From NCBI GenBank assembly GCA_903833055.1, contig CAILDU010000070.1:1-49118 (forward strand): 49,118 nucleotides of DNA, read 5' to 3'. Below the pieces are notes generated by a model. It searched no databases and had not been told where the DNA came from. It worked only from the letters and a program-made list of their open reading frames with translations. Within the stretch, counting starts at the first letter, position 1; every line of letters begins with the position of its first letter. A program made the translations under genes and the position numbers. The DNA comes from an uncultured Verrucomicrobia subdivision 3 bacterium (GTDB lineage: Bacteria; Verrucomicrobiota; Verrucomicrobiia; Limisphaerales; UBA11358). Below are positions 31,959 to 39,919 of this stretch, one piece after another.

Positions 31959-32543
31959 ATGCTTATCGCATTCAACAAACCTTACGGCGTGCTGTCGCAG
32001 TTCACGGGCGACGGCTCGCCGAACCGCGCGCTGGCGGAATTTAATTTTCCGAAAAATGTTTATGCGATTGGTCGGCTGGATGCAGATTCGGAAGGTCTGC
32101 TGCTTTTGAGCGACGAAGCGCATTGGAACGAAAAATTATTACATCCGCATCACGCGCACGAGCGCGAGTATTGGGCGCAGGTGGAAAAAATTCCGTTGCC
32201 GGAGAGTTTGCAGACATTGGAAAAAGGAATTTTGATTCAGGGCCGTAAAACTTTGCCGTGCCGCGCGTGGCTGCTCGCGCCGCAGCCGGAAATTCCGCCG
32301 CGCGTGCCGCCGATTCGTTTTCGCAAGAGCGTTCCTGATTGTTGGATTGGTTTGGAATTGATTGAAGGAAAAAATCGTCAGGTTCGCCGAATGACGGCGG
32401 CCATCGGGCATCCAACTTTGCGATTGCTGCGTGTGCGCGTAGGAAATTTTTGGCTCGATAATTTGGCGGCGGGACAATGGCGTGCGTTGACGGCGGCTGA
32501 AATTAAATTAGTTCACCCAATTGCGGACAAAAATTTGCGCTAA
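31959..32543 (+). CDS. RluE/RsuA-type rRNA pseudouridine synthase
   Basis: The protein is 194 residues from MLIAFNKPYGVLSQFTGDG (ATG 31959); an upstream start would read through the repeat arm. It lacks the N-terminal S4 domain and has the compact RluE layout. The catalytic Asp41 lies in AIGRLDADSEGLLLLS, followed by HHAHEREYWAQV, KGILIQGRKTLPCRA, the RluE/RsuA-type LIEGKNRQVRRMTAAIGHPTLRLLRVRVG and a C-terminal WRALTAAE. The family isomerises a uridine in rRNA; the E. coli RluE target is in 23S rRNA, but the target here is not shown by sequence. The gene is followed by a hairpin with a T-run. Confidence 0.92.
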   Translation: MLIAFNKPYGVLSQFTGDGSPNRALAEFNFPKNVYAIGRLDADSEGLLLLSDEAHWNEKLLHPHHAHEREYWAQVEKIPLPESLQTLEKGILIQGRKTLPCRAWLLAPQPEIPPRVPPIRFRKSVPDCWIGLELIEGKNRQVRRMTAAIGHPTLRLLRVRVGNFWLDNLAAGQWRALTAAEIKLVHPIADKNLR

Positions 32544-32546
32544 AAG

Positions 32547-32577
32547 CTTGTTCACCGGTGAGAACAAGTCGCTTTTT
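32547..32577 (+). terminator. Likely intrinsic terminator after the pseudouridine synthase gene
   Basis: The stem CTTGTTC / GAACAAG encloses ACCGGTGA and is followed, after TCGC, by a run of five T. It starts four bases after the stop codon, in the correct place and direction for that gene. An inner alternative palindrome, CACCGGTG, could pair instead. Confidence 0.65.
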
Positions 32578-32589
32578 GAGTGGTGAAAT

Positions 32590-32820
32590 GTGCGGATTCG
32601 CTTGATTTCATTTGTGAATAACGTTGACGTAACATTTTTGTAAAATTTCCTTGAAAGATACCACCGGTGGTAGCATGATGGCGTCCGTTCCCCAATTAGT
32701 TGGGGATTCGCAATTTTGAGGAAAAACCCGTTTTTCTTGGAAATTGGTGGATTTTGAGTGCCGGTGGGTTTCTGTCTCGCTTGAAACTGGCCGGTTGAGT
32801 TCTAAAAATTAAACCTGGAG
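32590..32820 (+). promoter_or_regulatory. nrdJ leader region with three compact inverted repeats
   Basis: The 283-base gap before nrdJ is the longest in the window. Besides the terminator it holds a perfect 14-base palindrome TACCACCGGTGGTA (32659-32672), a perfect hairpin CCCCAA-TTAG-TTGGGG (32690-32705), and GAAAAAC-CC-GTTTTTC (32721-32736). CCTGGAG precedes the ATG by six bases. TTGACG near 32624 could be a -35 element, but no well-spaced -10 is clear. I do not see the conserved boxes of a cobalamin riboswitch. Confidence 0.45.
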
Positions 32821-32826
32821 ATTACC

Positions 32827-35800
32827 ATGATTGATGCCCGTGAAGATGTCTCGGCGCCGGTTGCCAAAACCGCCAACCGCCGGACCAATAAAGTTTCTGC
32901 GACCCGTTCCATGAAACCCACAAAAACCACCGCCCAAAAGTCGCTACGTATCGAACGCGTTTTCAGCGACGCCAAAGTGAAGCCGTTTGACCAGATCGAA
33001 TGGGACAAGCGCACCGCCGAAATCACCGATGACGGCGGCAAGGTGATTTTCAAACAGGAAAATGTCGAGGTGCCGAAGTCATGGTCGGTGCTGGCGACGA
33101 AAGTTGTCGTGTCGAAATATTTTTACGGCGAGCAGAATACCAGCGAGCGCGAAACTTCGGTGAAGCAGCTCATTCATCGCGTCGCGCGGACGATTGCCGA
33201 CTGGGGCATCGCGGACGGTTATTTTTCCAAGACGGACGGCGAAATCTTTTTTGAAGAACTCACTTGGCTCTGCGTGAACCAATACGGCGCGTTCAATTCG
33301 CCGGTGTGGTTCAACGTCGGTTTGTATCACGAATACAACGTCGGCAAAGATTCCAGCAAGGGTAATTGGTTCTTCAATCGCAAGACGAAGGAAGCCGAAC
33401 GCGCCAAGACGCAATATGAGTATCCGCAGGGCAGCGCGTGCTTCATCCAAAGCGTCAAGGACGACATGGAATCCATCATGCACCTCGCTTACAGCGAAGC
33501 GATGCTTTTCAAATATGGTTCCGGCACGGGCACGGATTTGACGCCGATTCGTTCGAGCCGCGAAAAACTGAGTGGCGGCGGACGTCCGAGCGGCCCGATG
33601 AGCTTTCTGAAAGTTTACGATCAGGTTGCGAACGTCGTGAAGTCCGGTGGCAAAACCCGTCGCGCGGCCAAGATGAACACCCTGCGCGACTGGCACGGTG
33701 ACATCGAAGAATTCATTGACGCCAAGCAGAAGGAAGAGAAGAAGGCGTGGGCGTTGATCGAGCAGGGTTATGACGGTTCTTACAACGGCGATGCCTACGG
33801 CAGCGTGATGTATCAGAACGAAAATCTGTCCGTCCGCGCGAGCGACGAATTTTTTGAAGCCGCGTTGGCGGGCAAAGAATGGTGGACCAAGAGCGTAAAA
33901 GGTTTGCCGCTCCAGAAAAAGAACGCCAGCGTTTTGCTCGACAAAATCGCGGAAGGCACGCACATCTGCGGCGATCCCGGCATCCAATACGACGGTGCGA
34001 TTCAGAAATGGCACACGTGCAAAGGCACCGAGCCGATTCACTCCACAAATCCGTGCAGCGAATACGTTTTCGTCAATAATACCGCGTGTAATCTCGCTTC
34101 GTTGAACTTGATGAAGTTCAAACGCGCCGATGACAAGTTCGATGTCGAACGCTTCAAAGCCGCCTGCCGCATTTACATTACCGCGCAGGAAATTCTCGTG
34201 GACAACGCGAGCTATCCGACCAAGGACATTGCCGAAAATTCGCACATCTTCCGCACACTCGGACTCGGTTTTGCGAACCTCGGTTCGCTCTGCATGAGCT
34301 ACGGTTTGCCTTACGATTCCGATGAAGGTCGCGCACTCGCGGGTGCGATTACGGCCATCATGACCGGCCATGCTTATGAACAAAGCGCGGACATCGCCGC
34401 GACCACTGGCGCGTTCGCTGGTTACAAAGATGCGCGTTGCGCGGGCGTTGAAAAAACCGTCGCAAAGGACAACGTCGAATCCATGCTGGGCGTCATCAAA
34501 CTTCATCGCGATGCCGTTGAAACCATTCAGCCGAGCGCGGAATTTAATTATCTTAAAGTCGAAGCGCGCAAAACGTGGGACAGCGCGCTCGCCAAAGGCA
34601 AACAACACGGTTACCGCAACGCGCAAGTCACCGTGCTCGCGCCGACCGGCACGATTGCGTTCTTGATGGATTGCGACACGACCGGCGTCGAACCCGACAT
34701 CGCGCTCGTGAAATACAAATTGCTCGCGGGCGGCGGCATGTTGAAGATCGTCAATCGCGGCGTGGGCGATGCGCTCCGCCGTTTGAATTACAGCGAGGCG
34801 GACAACAAACAGATTCTCGCGCACATCGAGAAGTTCGACACGATTGAAGACGTCGAAGAAAACGGCGCGATCATCAAGAGCGGATTGAAAGCCGAGCATT
34901 TGCCGGTGTTCGATTGCGCGTTCAAGCCGTCGCGCGGCAAGCGCAGCATCGGTTACATGGCGCATCTAAAAATGATGGGCGCGGCGCAGCCGTTCATCAG
35001 CGGCGCGATTTCCAAGACCGTCAATATGCCGAGCGAATGCACCGTCGCCGAAATCCGCGACACTTACGTTCAGGCGTGGAAGATGGGTTTGAAATGCGTG
35101 GCGATTTATCGCGACGGTTCCAAACGTTCGCAGCCGCTCAACACGAAAAAAACCAATGAAGGCGGGGACAAAACCGCTGCCGCCACGACGGTTGATTCCG
35201 CCGCGCTCGAAAATCGCATCAAACAGCTCGAAGCCGAGGTTGCTACTTTACAGGACGACGCCGGCAAGCCGCTGCGCCGTCGTTTGCCTGACACGCGCAC
35301 GGCGGTCACGCACAAATTCGACATCGCGGGACACGAAGGTTATCTCACCGTCGGTTTGTTTGAAGACGGCCAGCCCGGCGAATTGTTTATCACGATGGCG
35401 AAGGAAGGTTCTACCATCGGCGGTTTGATGGACAGCATCGGCACGTTGTCCAGCATGGCGTTTCAATACGGCGTGCCGCTTGATGCGCTCGTCCGCAAGT
35501 TCGCGCACCAACGCTTCGAGCCGAGTGGTTTCACGAAAAATCCGGAAATCCGTAACGCCGCTTCCATCACCGATTATGTGTTCCGCTGGATGGCGTTCCA
35601 GTTCATTCCCGGCTACCGCGAAAATATTACCGCCGCGCGCAACCAGCCGGAATTGGTCATGCCCGGTCTCGCCGAAGAAATAAAAAAAAAGGTGAACCGG
35701 CCCGTCGCTGAACTGCCGATTGCCGAGGACACGGACATGATTGAACTCAAGGCCGATGCCAAGCATGCGCGCCGCTCCGCGAGCCTCACGCAGATGATCA

Positions 35801-35907
35801 CGAATCAGCAGGACGCCCCGACGTGTCCGAACTGCGGCAACGTCGTCGTCCGCAACGGCGCGTGTTACAAATGTTTGAACTGCGGCGAAAGCCTCGGTTG
35901 TTCTTAA
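32827..35907 (+). CDS. nrdJ: Adenosylcobalamin-dependent (class II) ribonucleotide reductase
   Basis: The 1026-residue enzyme makes deoxyribonucleotides using a coenzyme B12 radical, so it needs no oxygen. The N-terminal ATP-cone-free part starts the fold. Core marks are QYEYPQGSACFIQSVKDDM, YGSGTGTDLTPIRSSREKLSGGG, GKTRRAAKMNTLRDWH, the active-site HSTNPCSEYVFVNNTACNLASLNL (radical-site Cys), ENSHIFRTLGLGFANLG, APTGTIAFLMDCDTTGVEPD and NMPSECTVAEIRDTY. The C-terminal tail carries a Zn-ribbon-like CPNCGNVVVRNGACYKCLNCG, a common end of NrdJ. The Shine-Dalgarno CCTGGAG and ATG at 32827 support the start. No NrdAB or NrdD gene is nearby. A strong terminator follows. Confidence 0.96.
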   Translation: MIDAREDVSAPVAKTANRRTNKVSATRSMKPTKTTAQKSLRIERVFSDAKVKPFDQIEWDKRTAEITDDGGKVIFKQENVEVPKSWSVLATKVVVSKYFYGEQNTSERETSVKQLIHRVARTIADWGIADGYFSKTDGEIFFEELTWLCVNQYGAFNSPVWFNVGLYHEYNVGKDSSKGNWFFNRKTKEAERAKTQYEYPQGSACFIQSVKDDMESIMHLAYSEAMLFKYGSGTGTDLTPIRSSREKLSGGGRPSGPMSFLKVYDQVANVVKSGGKTRRAAKMNTLRDWHGDIEEFIDAKQKEEKKAWALIEQGYDGSYNGDAYGSVMYQNENLSVRASDEFFEAALAGKEWWTKSVKGLPLQKKNASVLLDKIAEGTHICGDPGIQYDGAIQKWHTCKGTEPIHSTNPCSEYVFVNNTACNLASLNLMKFKRADDKFDVERFKAACRIYITAQEILVDNASYPTKDIAENSHIFRTLGLGFANLGSLCMSYGLPYDSDEGRALAGAITAIMTGHAYEQSADIAATTGAFAGYKDARCAGVEKTVAKDNVESMLGVIKLHRDAVETIQPSAEFNYLKVEARKTWDSALAKGKQHGYRNAQVTVLAPTGTIAFLMDCDTTGVEPDIALVKYKLLAGGGMLKIVNRGVGDALRRLNYSEADNKQILAHIEKFDTIEDVEENGAIIKSGLKAEHLPVFDCAFKPSRGKRSIGYMAHLKMMGAAQPFISGAISKTVNMPSECTVAEIRDTYVQAWKMGLKCVAIYRDGSKRSQPLNTKKTNEGGDKTAAATTVDSAALENRIKQLEAEVATLQDDAGKPLRRRLPDTRTAVTHKFDIAGHEGYLTVGLFEDGQPGELFITMAKEGSTIGGLMDSIGTLSSMAFQYGVPLDALVRKFAHQRFEPSGFTKNPEIRNAASITDYVFRWMAFQFIPGYRENITAARNQPELVMPGLAEEIKKKVNRPVAELPIAEDTDMIELKADAKHARRSASLTQMITNQQDAPTCPNCGNVVVRNGACYKCLNCGESLGCS

Positions 35908-35924
35908 GCGGTCAGCAGGAACCG

Positions 35925-35965
35925 ACAAGCCGGAGAATTTTCAAATTCTCCGGCTTGTTTCATTT
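35925..35965 (+). terminator. Strong intrinsic terminator after nrdJ
   Basis: The arms ACAAGCCGGAGAATTT and AAATTCTCCGGCTTGT (16 perfect base pairs; the innermost A/T pairs probably open as loop) are followed by TTCATTTT. It lies 17 bases after the nrdJ stop and before the LOG-type gene, separating the two transcripts. Confidence 0.9.
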
Positions 35966-35989
35966 TGCAGACAGGACTACTTTGACGAC

Positions 35990-36667
35990 ATGAGCGAATC
36001 CACTCCATTCATCCACGAAGACCCTTGGCGCATTTTCCGCATCATGGCCGAGTTCGTGGACTCGTTCCAGACGATGTCGCAAGTCGGCCCCGCCGTGACC
36101 ATTTTTGGTTCCGCGCGCACGAAGCCGACGGATAAATATTATCGCGCCGCGCAAGACATCGCGAAGGGTCTCGCCAAACACAATCTCGCTGTCGTCACCG
36201 GCGGCGGCCCCGGCATCATGGAAGCCGCGAACAAAGGTGCGTCGCACGCGGGCGGAAAATCTGTCGGCCTCAACATTGAACTGCCATTTGAGCAGGCGGG
36301 TAATAAATACGCCAACGTGCCCGTCCACTTCCATTATTTTTTTGCGCGCAAAGTTTGCTTCGTGAAATATAGTCTCGGCTTCGTTTATATGCCCGGCGGT
36401 TTCGGCACACTGGATGAATTGTTTGAAGTGCTCACCCTCGTGCAAACGCAGCGCATTCCGCAATTTCCGCTCATCCTCTTCGGCAAAGAACATTGGAAAG
36501 GCTTGGTGGCATGGATGAAAACGCGTCTCGAAAAAGACAAACTCATCAGCCCCGGCGACCTTGACCTACTTAAAATTACCGACGACGTGGACGAAGTCAT
36601 CGCCATCATCCGCGACTACGAACGCCGCGTCGGCCCGCCTGGAACGTTGCCAATCGCGTTTGCCTAA
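35990..36667 (+). CDS. LOG-family protein (TIGR00730; cytokinin phosphoribohydrolase-like)
   Basis: The 225-residue Rossmann-fold protein matches the LOG/lysine decarboxylase-like family. Family motifs are VTIFGSARTKPTDKYY, VTGGGPGIMEAANKGA, SVGLNIELPFEQ, RKVCFVKYSLGFVYMPGGFGTLDELFEVLTLVQT (the PGGxGTxxE motif) and PLILFGKEHWKGLVAW. Plant and some bacterial members release free cytokinin bases from their nucleotides. The bacterial housekeeping role is mostly taken to be nucleotide 5'-monophosphate hydrolysis, and I cannot choose a substrate. The N-terminal HEDPWRIFRIMAEFVDSF extension is common in long LOG proteins. A 68-residue unknown gene and pabB follow closely on the same strand. Confidence 0.92.
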   Translation: MSESTPFIHEDPWRIFRIMAEFVDSFQTMSQVGPAVTIFGSARTKPTDKYYRAAQDIAKGLAKHNLAVVTGGGPGIMEAANKGASHAGGKSVGLNIELPFEQAGNKYANVPVHFHYFFARKVCFVKYSLGFVYMPGGFGTLDELFEVLTLVQTQRIPQFPLILFGKEHWKGLVAWMKTRLEKDKLISPGDLDLLKITDDVDEVIAIIRDYERRVGPPGTLPIAFA

Positions 36668-36684
36668 CTACGCCGGATTTTCAC

Positions 36685-36891
36685 ATGAAATTGACCAACG
36701 ACAACTATCTCATTTTGATTGGCACAAAAAAATTCACCGAACGCTATCACCGTGACAAAACCGGTTGGTTGAAGGTTTCTGCGCGTGGCCGAACGTTTCG
36801 GATGACCGCTGAACAGGTTTTGAACCACATTCTGCCTGTTCTCGCCGACATCAAACCAAGCCTGACCATCAAAGTCGAATACCAAGGTTAA
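36685..36891 (+). CDS. Small protein of unknown function, coupled to pabB
   Basis: The 68-residue product begins MKLTNDNYLILIGTKKFTER and ends SLTIKVEYQG. I recognise no family. It looks like a small soluble alpha/beta protein (a beta hairpin, a FRMTAEQVLNHILPVLADI helix, a final strand). Coding is supported by the intact frame between two genes, the 17-base gap after the LOG-type gene, and the TAATG overlap in which its stop shares a base with the pabB start. Translational coupling suggests co-expression with pabB, but no function can be given. Confidence 0.65.
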   Translation: MKLTNDNYLILIGTKKFTERYHRDKTGWLKVSARGRTFRMTAEQVLNHILPVLADIKPSLTIKVEYQG

Positions 36892-38399
36892 TGCGCCCGC
36901 TCATCCAAGAAATCCCAACCACGCACACGCCCGAATCGCTCATGGAGCAATTGCGGATTGCGGATTGCGGATTGCGGATTGTTTTGCTGCGGACGACACA
37001 GTTTGATTCGCCATCCGCGCGCTATTCCTTCGTCACGGCGAATCCATTTTTAATTTTCCAATCCTTCGGCTCGCGTTGTGAAATCAGTTTTCCAAACTCC
37101 CAATTACCACCTGCCAGCTCCCAAACTCAATTCGGTAATCCGTGGCATCTGCTCGACGCGCTCATGGCGCGTTACGAATTACTCGATGAAATTCATTCGC
37201 CCTTTCCGCTCGGCGGCGCGTTCGGTTATTGGGGCTACGACCTGAAAAATTTCACCGAACCCAAACTCCCGCGCCGCGCCGTCAACGATTTGGAACTTCC
37301 CGATTGCCACGTCGGTTTCTATGACAGCCTCGTGGTCTTCGATCATCAGCTTGGAAAAGTTTTCATCGTTTCCACCGGCCTGAACGCCGATGGTTCGCGC
37401 ACAGAATCACGCGCAAAGGCGCAATTGGAATTTTGGAAAAATCGGATTCAAGACCAGGAAGTTTCACGCAAAGCCGCAAAGCCGCAAAGCACGGATTCTC
37501 TTTGCGACTTTGCGGCTTTGCGTGAGATTTCATCGAACCTTACGCGTGACGAATTTATTTCAAAAGTTCAACGCGCACAGCAATACATCCGCGCCGGTGA
37601 TATTTATCAGGTCAACCTGTCGCAACGATTGACGGCGCAAGCCGATTTCAACGGCTGGAAAATGTTTGAAAAATTGTCCATCGTCTCCCCTGCTCCGTTT
37701 TCTGCGTATCTCGATTGCGATGGTGGGAGCCGGCACTGCCGATTTGAAATCGCGTCGTCCTCGCCGGAACAATTTTTACGCATGAGCGGCGCGCACATTG
37801 TCACGCGCCCGATTAAAGGCACGCGCCCGCGCGATGCGGATGCGACGCGCGACGCGCAACTCGCCTACGAATTGCAAACCTGCGCGAAGGAGCTGGCCGA
37901 GCTGGTGATGATTACCGATTTGCTGCGAAATGATTTGGGGAAAGTTTGCGAATACGGTTCCGTGCAAGTGCCGGAACTCGCCAAGCTGGAAAAATTCGCG
38001 CAGGTGCAGCATCTCGTCTCCACCGTCGAAGGCCGTTTGAAAAATGACGTGACGCATTTTGCCGCGTTCGCGTCGTGTTTTCCCGGCGGCAGCATCACCG
38101 GCGCGCCAAAATTTCGCGCGATGGAAATCATTGACGAACTCGAACCGATTTCGCGCGGTGTTTATTGCGGCGCGATTGGCTATTTAGGTTTCAACCGCGA
38201 GAGCCAGTTGAACATCGCCATCCGCACGGCGGTTTGCGCGGACGGAAAAATTCATTTCAACGTCGGCGCAGGCATTGTGGCTGATTCCAATCCGGCGGCG
38301 GAATATGAAGAGACGTTGGCGAAGGCGCGTGGATTTTTGTCCGCGCTGAAAATTACGTCGCGACAAGTGGAAACCAGCGAACGGCAAAAAATTGTTTAA
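36891..38399 (+). CDS. pabB: Aminodeoxychorismate synthase component I
   Basis: The 502-residue enzyme makes 4-amino-4-deoxychorismate for folate. It is assigned to PabB rather than TrpE because the active-site motif is PIKGT (residues 307-311, nucleophilic Lys309), where anthranilate synthases have PIAGT. Other chorismate-binding marks are YIRAGDIYQVNLSQRL, ELAELVMITDLLRNDLG, CFPGGSITGAPKFRAMEIIDELE and FNVGAGIVADSNPAAEYEET. At least three stretches are repeat-derived: residues about 21-31 (LRIADCGLRIV), about 67-82 (PNSQLPPASSQTQFG), and about 191-213, which is exactly a 66-base inverted repeat. A fourth (DGGSRHCR, residues 277-284) is suspicious. The reading frame remains open and the motifs intact, so it is probably functional. 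The stop overlaps the convergent phoU stop. Confidence 0.93.
   Translation: MRPLIQEIPTTHTPESLMEQLRIADCGLRIVLLRTTQFDSPSARYSFVTANPFLIFQSFGSRCEISFPNSQLPPASSQTQFGNPWHLLDALMARYELLDEIHSPFPLGGAFGYWGYDLKNFTEPKLPRRAVNDLELPDCHVGFYDSLVVFDHQLGKVFIVSTGLNADGSRTESRAKAQLEFWKNRIQDQEVSRKAAKPQSTDSLCDFAALREISSNLTRDEFISKVQRAQQYIRAGDIYQVNLSQRLTAQADFNGWKMFEKLSIVSPAPFSAYLDCDGGSRHCRFEIASSSPEQFLRMSGAHIVTRPIKGTRPRDADATRDAQLAYELQTCAKELAELVMITDLLRNDLGKVCEYGSVQVPELAKLEKFAQVQHLVSTVEGRLKNDVTHFAAFASCFPGGSITGAPKFRAMEIIDELEPISRGVYCGAIGYLGFNRESQLNIAIRTAVCADGKIHFNVGAGIVADSNPAAEYEETLAKARGFLSALKITSRQVETSERQKIV
36951..36981 (+). repeat. Heptamer GGATTGC tandem inside pabB
   Basis: ATTGCGGATTGCGGATTGCG continues GATTGTT, that is, four near-perfect copies of a 7-base word. 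It encodes LRIADCGLRIV near the N-terminus, between conserved parts of the chain. Confidence 0.75.
37091..37132 (+). repeat. CCAA(A)CTCCCAATT-type word repeat inside pabB
   Basis: TCCAAACTCCCAATTACCAC, then CTGCCAGCTCCCAAACTCAA, is made of related 10-11-base words. It encodes PNSQLPPASSQTQ, which has no counterpart that I know in PabB proteins. Confidence 0.55.
37462..37527. repeat. 66-base CTTTGCGN inverted repeat inside pabB (family A, in frame)
   Basis: The left arm 37462-37489 (TTTCACGCAAAGCCGCAAAG, then CCGCAAAG) pairs with the right arm 37500-37527 (CTTTGCGACTTTGCGGCTTT, then GCGTGAGA) with only two mismatches over 28 positions. The element is 66 bases (22 codons), so the frame is kept. 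The same element type occurs in intergenic gaps at 30343 and 31853. Confidence 0.85.
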
Positions 38400-39070
38400 G
38401 CCACCCCACCCTGATTCTTGAAACCAGTGTGACGGATGTCCTGCGCTTCGCAGAGATAGACAACATCCTCGGCGATGTTCGTCGCGTGGTCGGCGATGCG
38501 TTCGAGACTTTTGGCGGCGACCATCCAGTGTAGGCAGCGACTGATGGCATCAGGATTTTCCACCATGTGCTGCACGAGCGCGGCGTGAATGTCTTTGTTA
38601 AGCGCGTCCACTTCCTTGTCACGCGGAATGACAGCGCGCGCGGCGGCGGCGTCGTGATGAACAAACGCGTCGAGCGCAGCCTTGAGCATATCGAGAGCAC
38701 AACTGGCCATGCGCGGGAGATCGAGTTGAATTTTCACCGGCGGTTCCTGCGACAAATCGCGCGCGCGTTTGGCGATTTTGGTGGCTTCATCGCCGATGCG
38801 TTCCAGGTCCTGCGAAATTTTCATCGCGACGGTGACGAGGCGAAGGTTCGTGGCGAGCGGTGCTTTCGTGAGCAATTGGATGGCGAGATCGTCAATCTCC
38901 ACTTCGCATTGGTCAATCACATCGTCGTCGGCCTTCACGCGCAGGGCGAGATCGTGATTACGTTGCGTGAGCGATTGAACTGCGTCGTTGACGGATTTTT
39001 CGGTGTGGCTGGCCATCACCAAAAGTTTTTGGCGCAAATTCGCAATGCCGGTTTCAAAATGATTTTCCAT
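38396..39070 (-). CDS. phoU: Phosphate-specific transport system accessory protein PhoU
   Basis: The 224-residue all-helical protein has the two PhoU three-helix repeats with metal-binding motifs: ISQDLERIGDEATKIAKRA in the first half and AAKSLERIADHATNIAEDVVYL in the second. PhoU links the PstSCAB transporter to the PhoR kinase, repressing the phosphate regulon when phosphate is plentiful. The start MENHFETGIANLRQKLL is typical. It is the last gene of the pstS-C-A-B-phoU order, 18 bases after pstB. No phoB or phoR gene is visible in the window, so the kinase and regulator must be elsewhere. The stop codon overlaps that of the convergent pabB gene. Confidence 0.96.
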   Translation of the reverse strand: MENHFETGIANLRQKLLVMASHTEKSVNDAVQSLTQRNHDLALRVKADDDVIDQCEVEIDDLAIQLLTKAPLATNLRLVTVAMKISQDLERIGDEATKIAKRARDLSQEPPVKIQLDLPRMASCALDMLKAALDAFVHHDAAAARAVIPRDKEVDALNKDIHAALVQHMVENPDAISRCLHWMVAAKSLERIADHATNIAEDVVYLCEAQDIRHTGFKNQGGVA

Positions 39071-39088
39071 AGTTTGAATTCAAAAGGT

Positions 39089-39895
39089 TCAACCGAACCG
39101 TCCGCTCACATAATCTTCCGTGCGCTTCTGCGCCGGGTTCGTGAAAATTTTTCCGGTCGCGCCGAACTCGATCAGTTCGCCGAGATAAAAAAACGCCGTC
39201 TGGTCGGAAATGCGCGCGGCCTGCTGCATATTGTGCGTCACAATGACGATGGTGAACTCCTTTTTCAAATCCAAAATCAAATCTTCCACGCGCGTGGTGG
39301 CGATGGGATCGAGCGCGCTAGCGGGTTCATCCATCAAAATAATTTCGGGTTTGATGGCGATGGCGCGCGCGATGCACAACCGTTGCTGCTGGCCGCCGGA
39401 CAAACCGAGCGCGCTGGAATGAAGCCGATCCTTCACTTCGTCCCACAGCGCGGATTGCTGCAGGCTTTGTTCGATGCGCGCGTCGAGGTCGGATTTATTT
39501 TTCACGCCGTGCAGACGCAAACCGTAAGCGACGTTTTCGTAGATGGATTTCGGAAACGGATTGGATTTTTGAAACACCATGCCGACACGCTTGCGAAGCT
39601 CAATAACGTCAACATCGGCGGCATAAATATCGTGTCCGCCAATCTTCATCAAACCTTCAATGCGAACATTATCAATGAGGTCGTTCATGCGATTGAGGCA
39701 GCGGAGCAAAGTGGATTTACCGCAGCCACTCGGCCCGATGAACGCAGTGACGAGTTTTTCCTCCAACTTGACGGAAATATTTTTCAGCGCCTTAGTCGCG
39801 CCATAATACAACGAGAGGTTTTCAATCTCGATGAGCGACGCGGCGGCGTTCGCCGGATTGGTGGCGGCAGTTGGGGCAATCAAAGTTTCAGCCAT
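39089..39895 (-). CDS. pstB: Phosphate ABC transporter ATP-binding protein PstB
   Basis: The 268-residue ATPase of the phosphate importer acts at the cytoplasmic face. It shows [22 protein letters not shown] (Walker A), [21 protein letters not shown] (Q loop, PstB-specific), [18 protein letters not shown] (signature), [17 protein letters not shown] (Walker B) and [18 protein letters not shown] (H loop). The N-terminal ALIDEN-type region is extended by a short Ala-rich stretch ([14 protein letters not shown]). The length otherwise agrees with the family. It is 24 bases downstream of pstA and 18 bases upstream of phoU, on the same strand. Confidence 0.97.
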   Translation of the reverse strand: MAETLIAPTAATNPANAAASLIEIENLSLYYGATKALKNISVKLEEKLVTAFIGPSGCGKSTLLRCLNRMNDLIDNVRIEGLMKIGGHDIYAADVDVIELRKRVGMVFQKSNPFPKSIYENVAYGLRLHGVKNKSDLDARIEQSLQQSALWDEVKDRLHSSALGLSGGQQQRLCIARAIAIKPEIILMDEPASALDPIATTRVEDLILDLKKEFTIVIVTHNMQQAARISDQTAFFYLGELIEFGATGKIFTNPAQKRTEDYVSGRFG

Positions 39896-39919
39896 AACGT
39901 AAAAATTATTCCAGTAATT

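Noticed and set aside
32590-32826. Cobalamin riboswitch before nrdJ
   Set aside because: The conserved B12-box words are not found; only short unrelated inverted repeats are present.
33079-34965. Long open frame of 628 codons antisense to nrdJ
   Set aside because: It lies fully opposite a well-supported enzyme gene and its translation has no family motifs; it is a by-product of GC-rich codon positions.
36951-36981. CRISPR-like direct repeats
   Set aside because: The repeat unit is 7 bases with no spacers, and it lies inside pabB.
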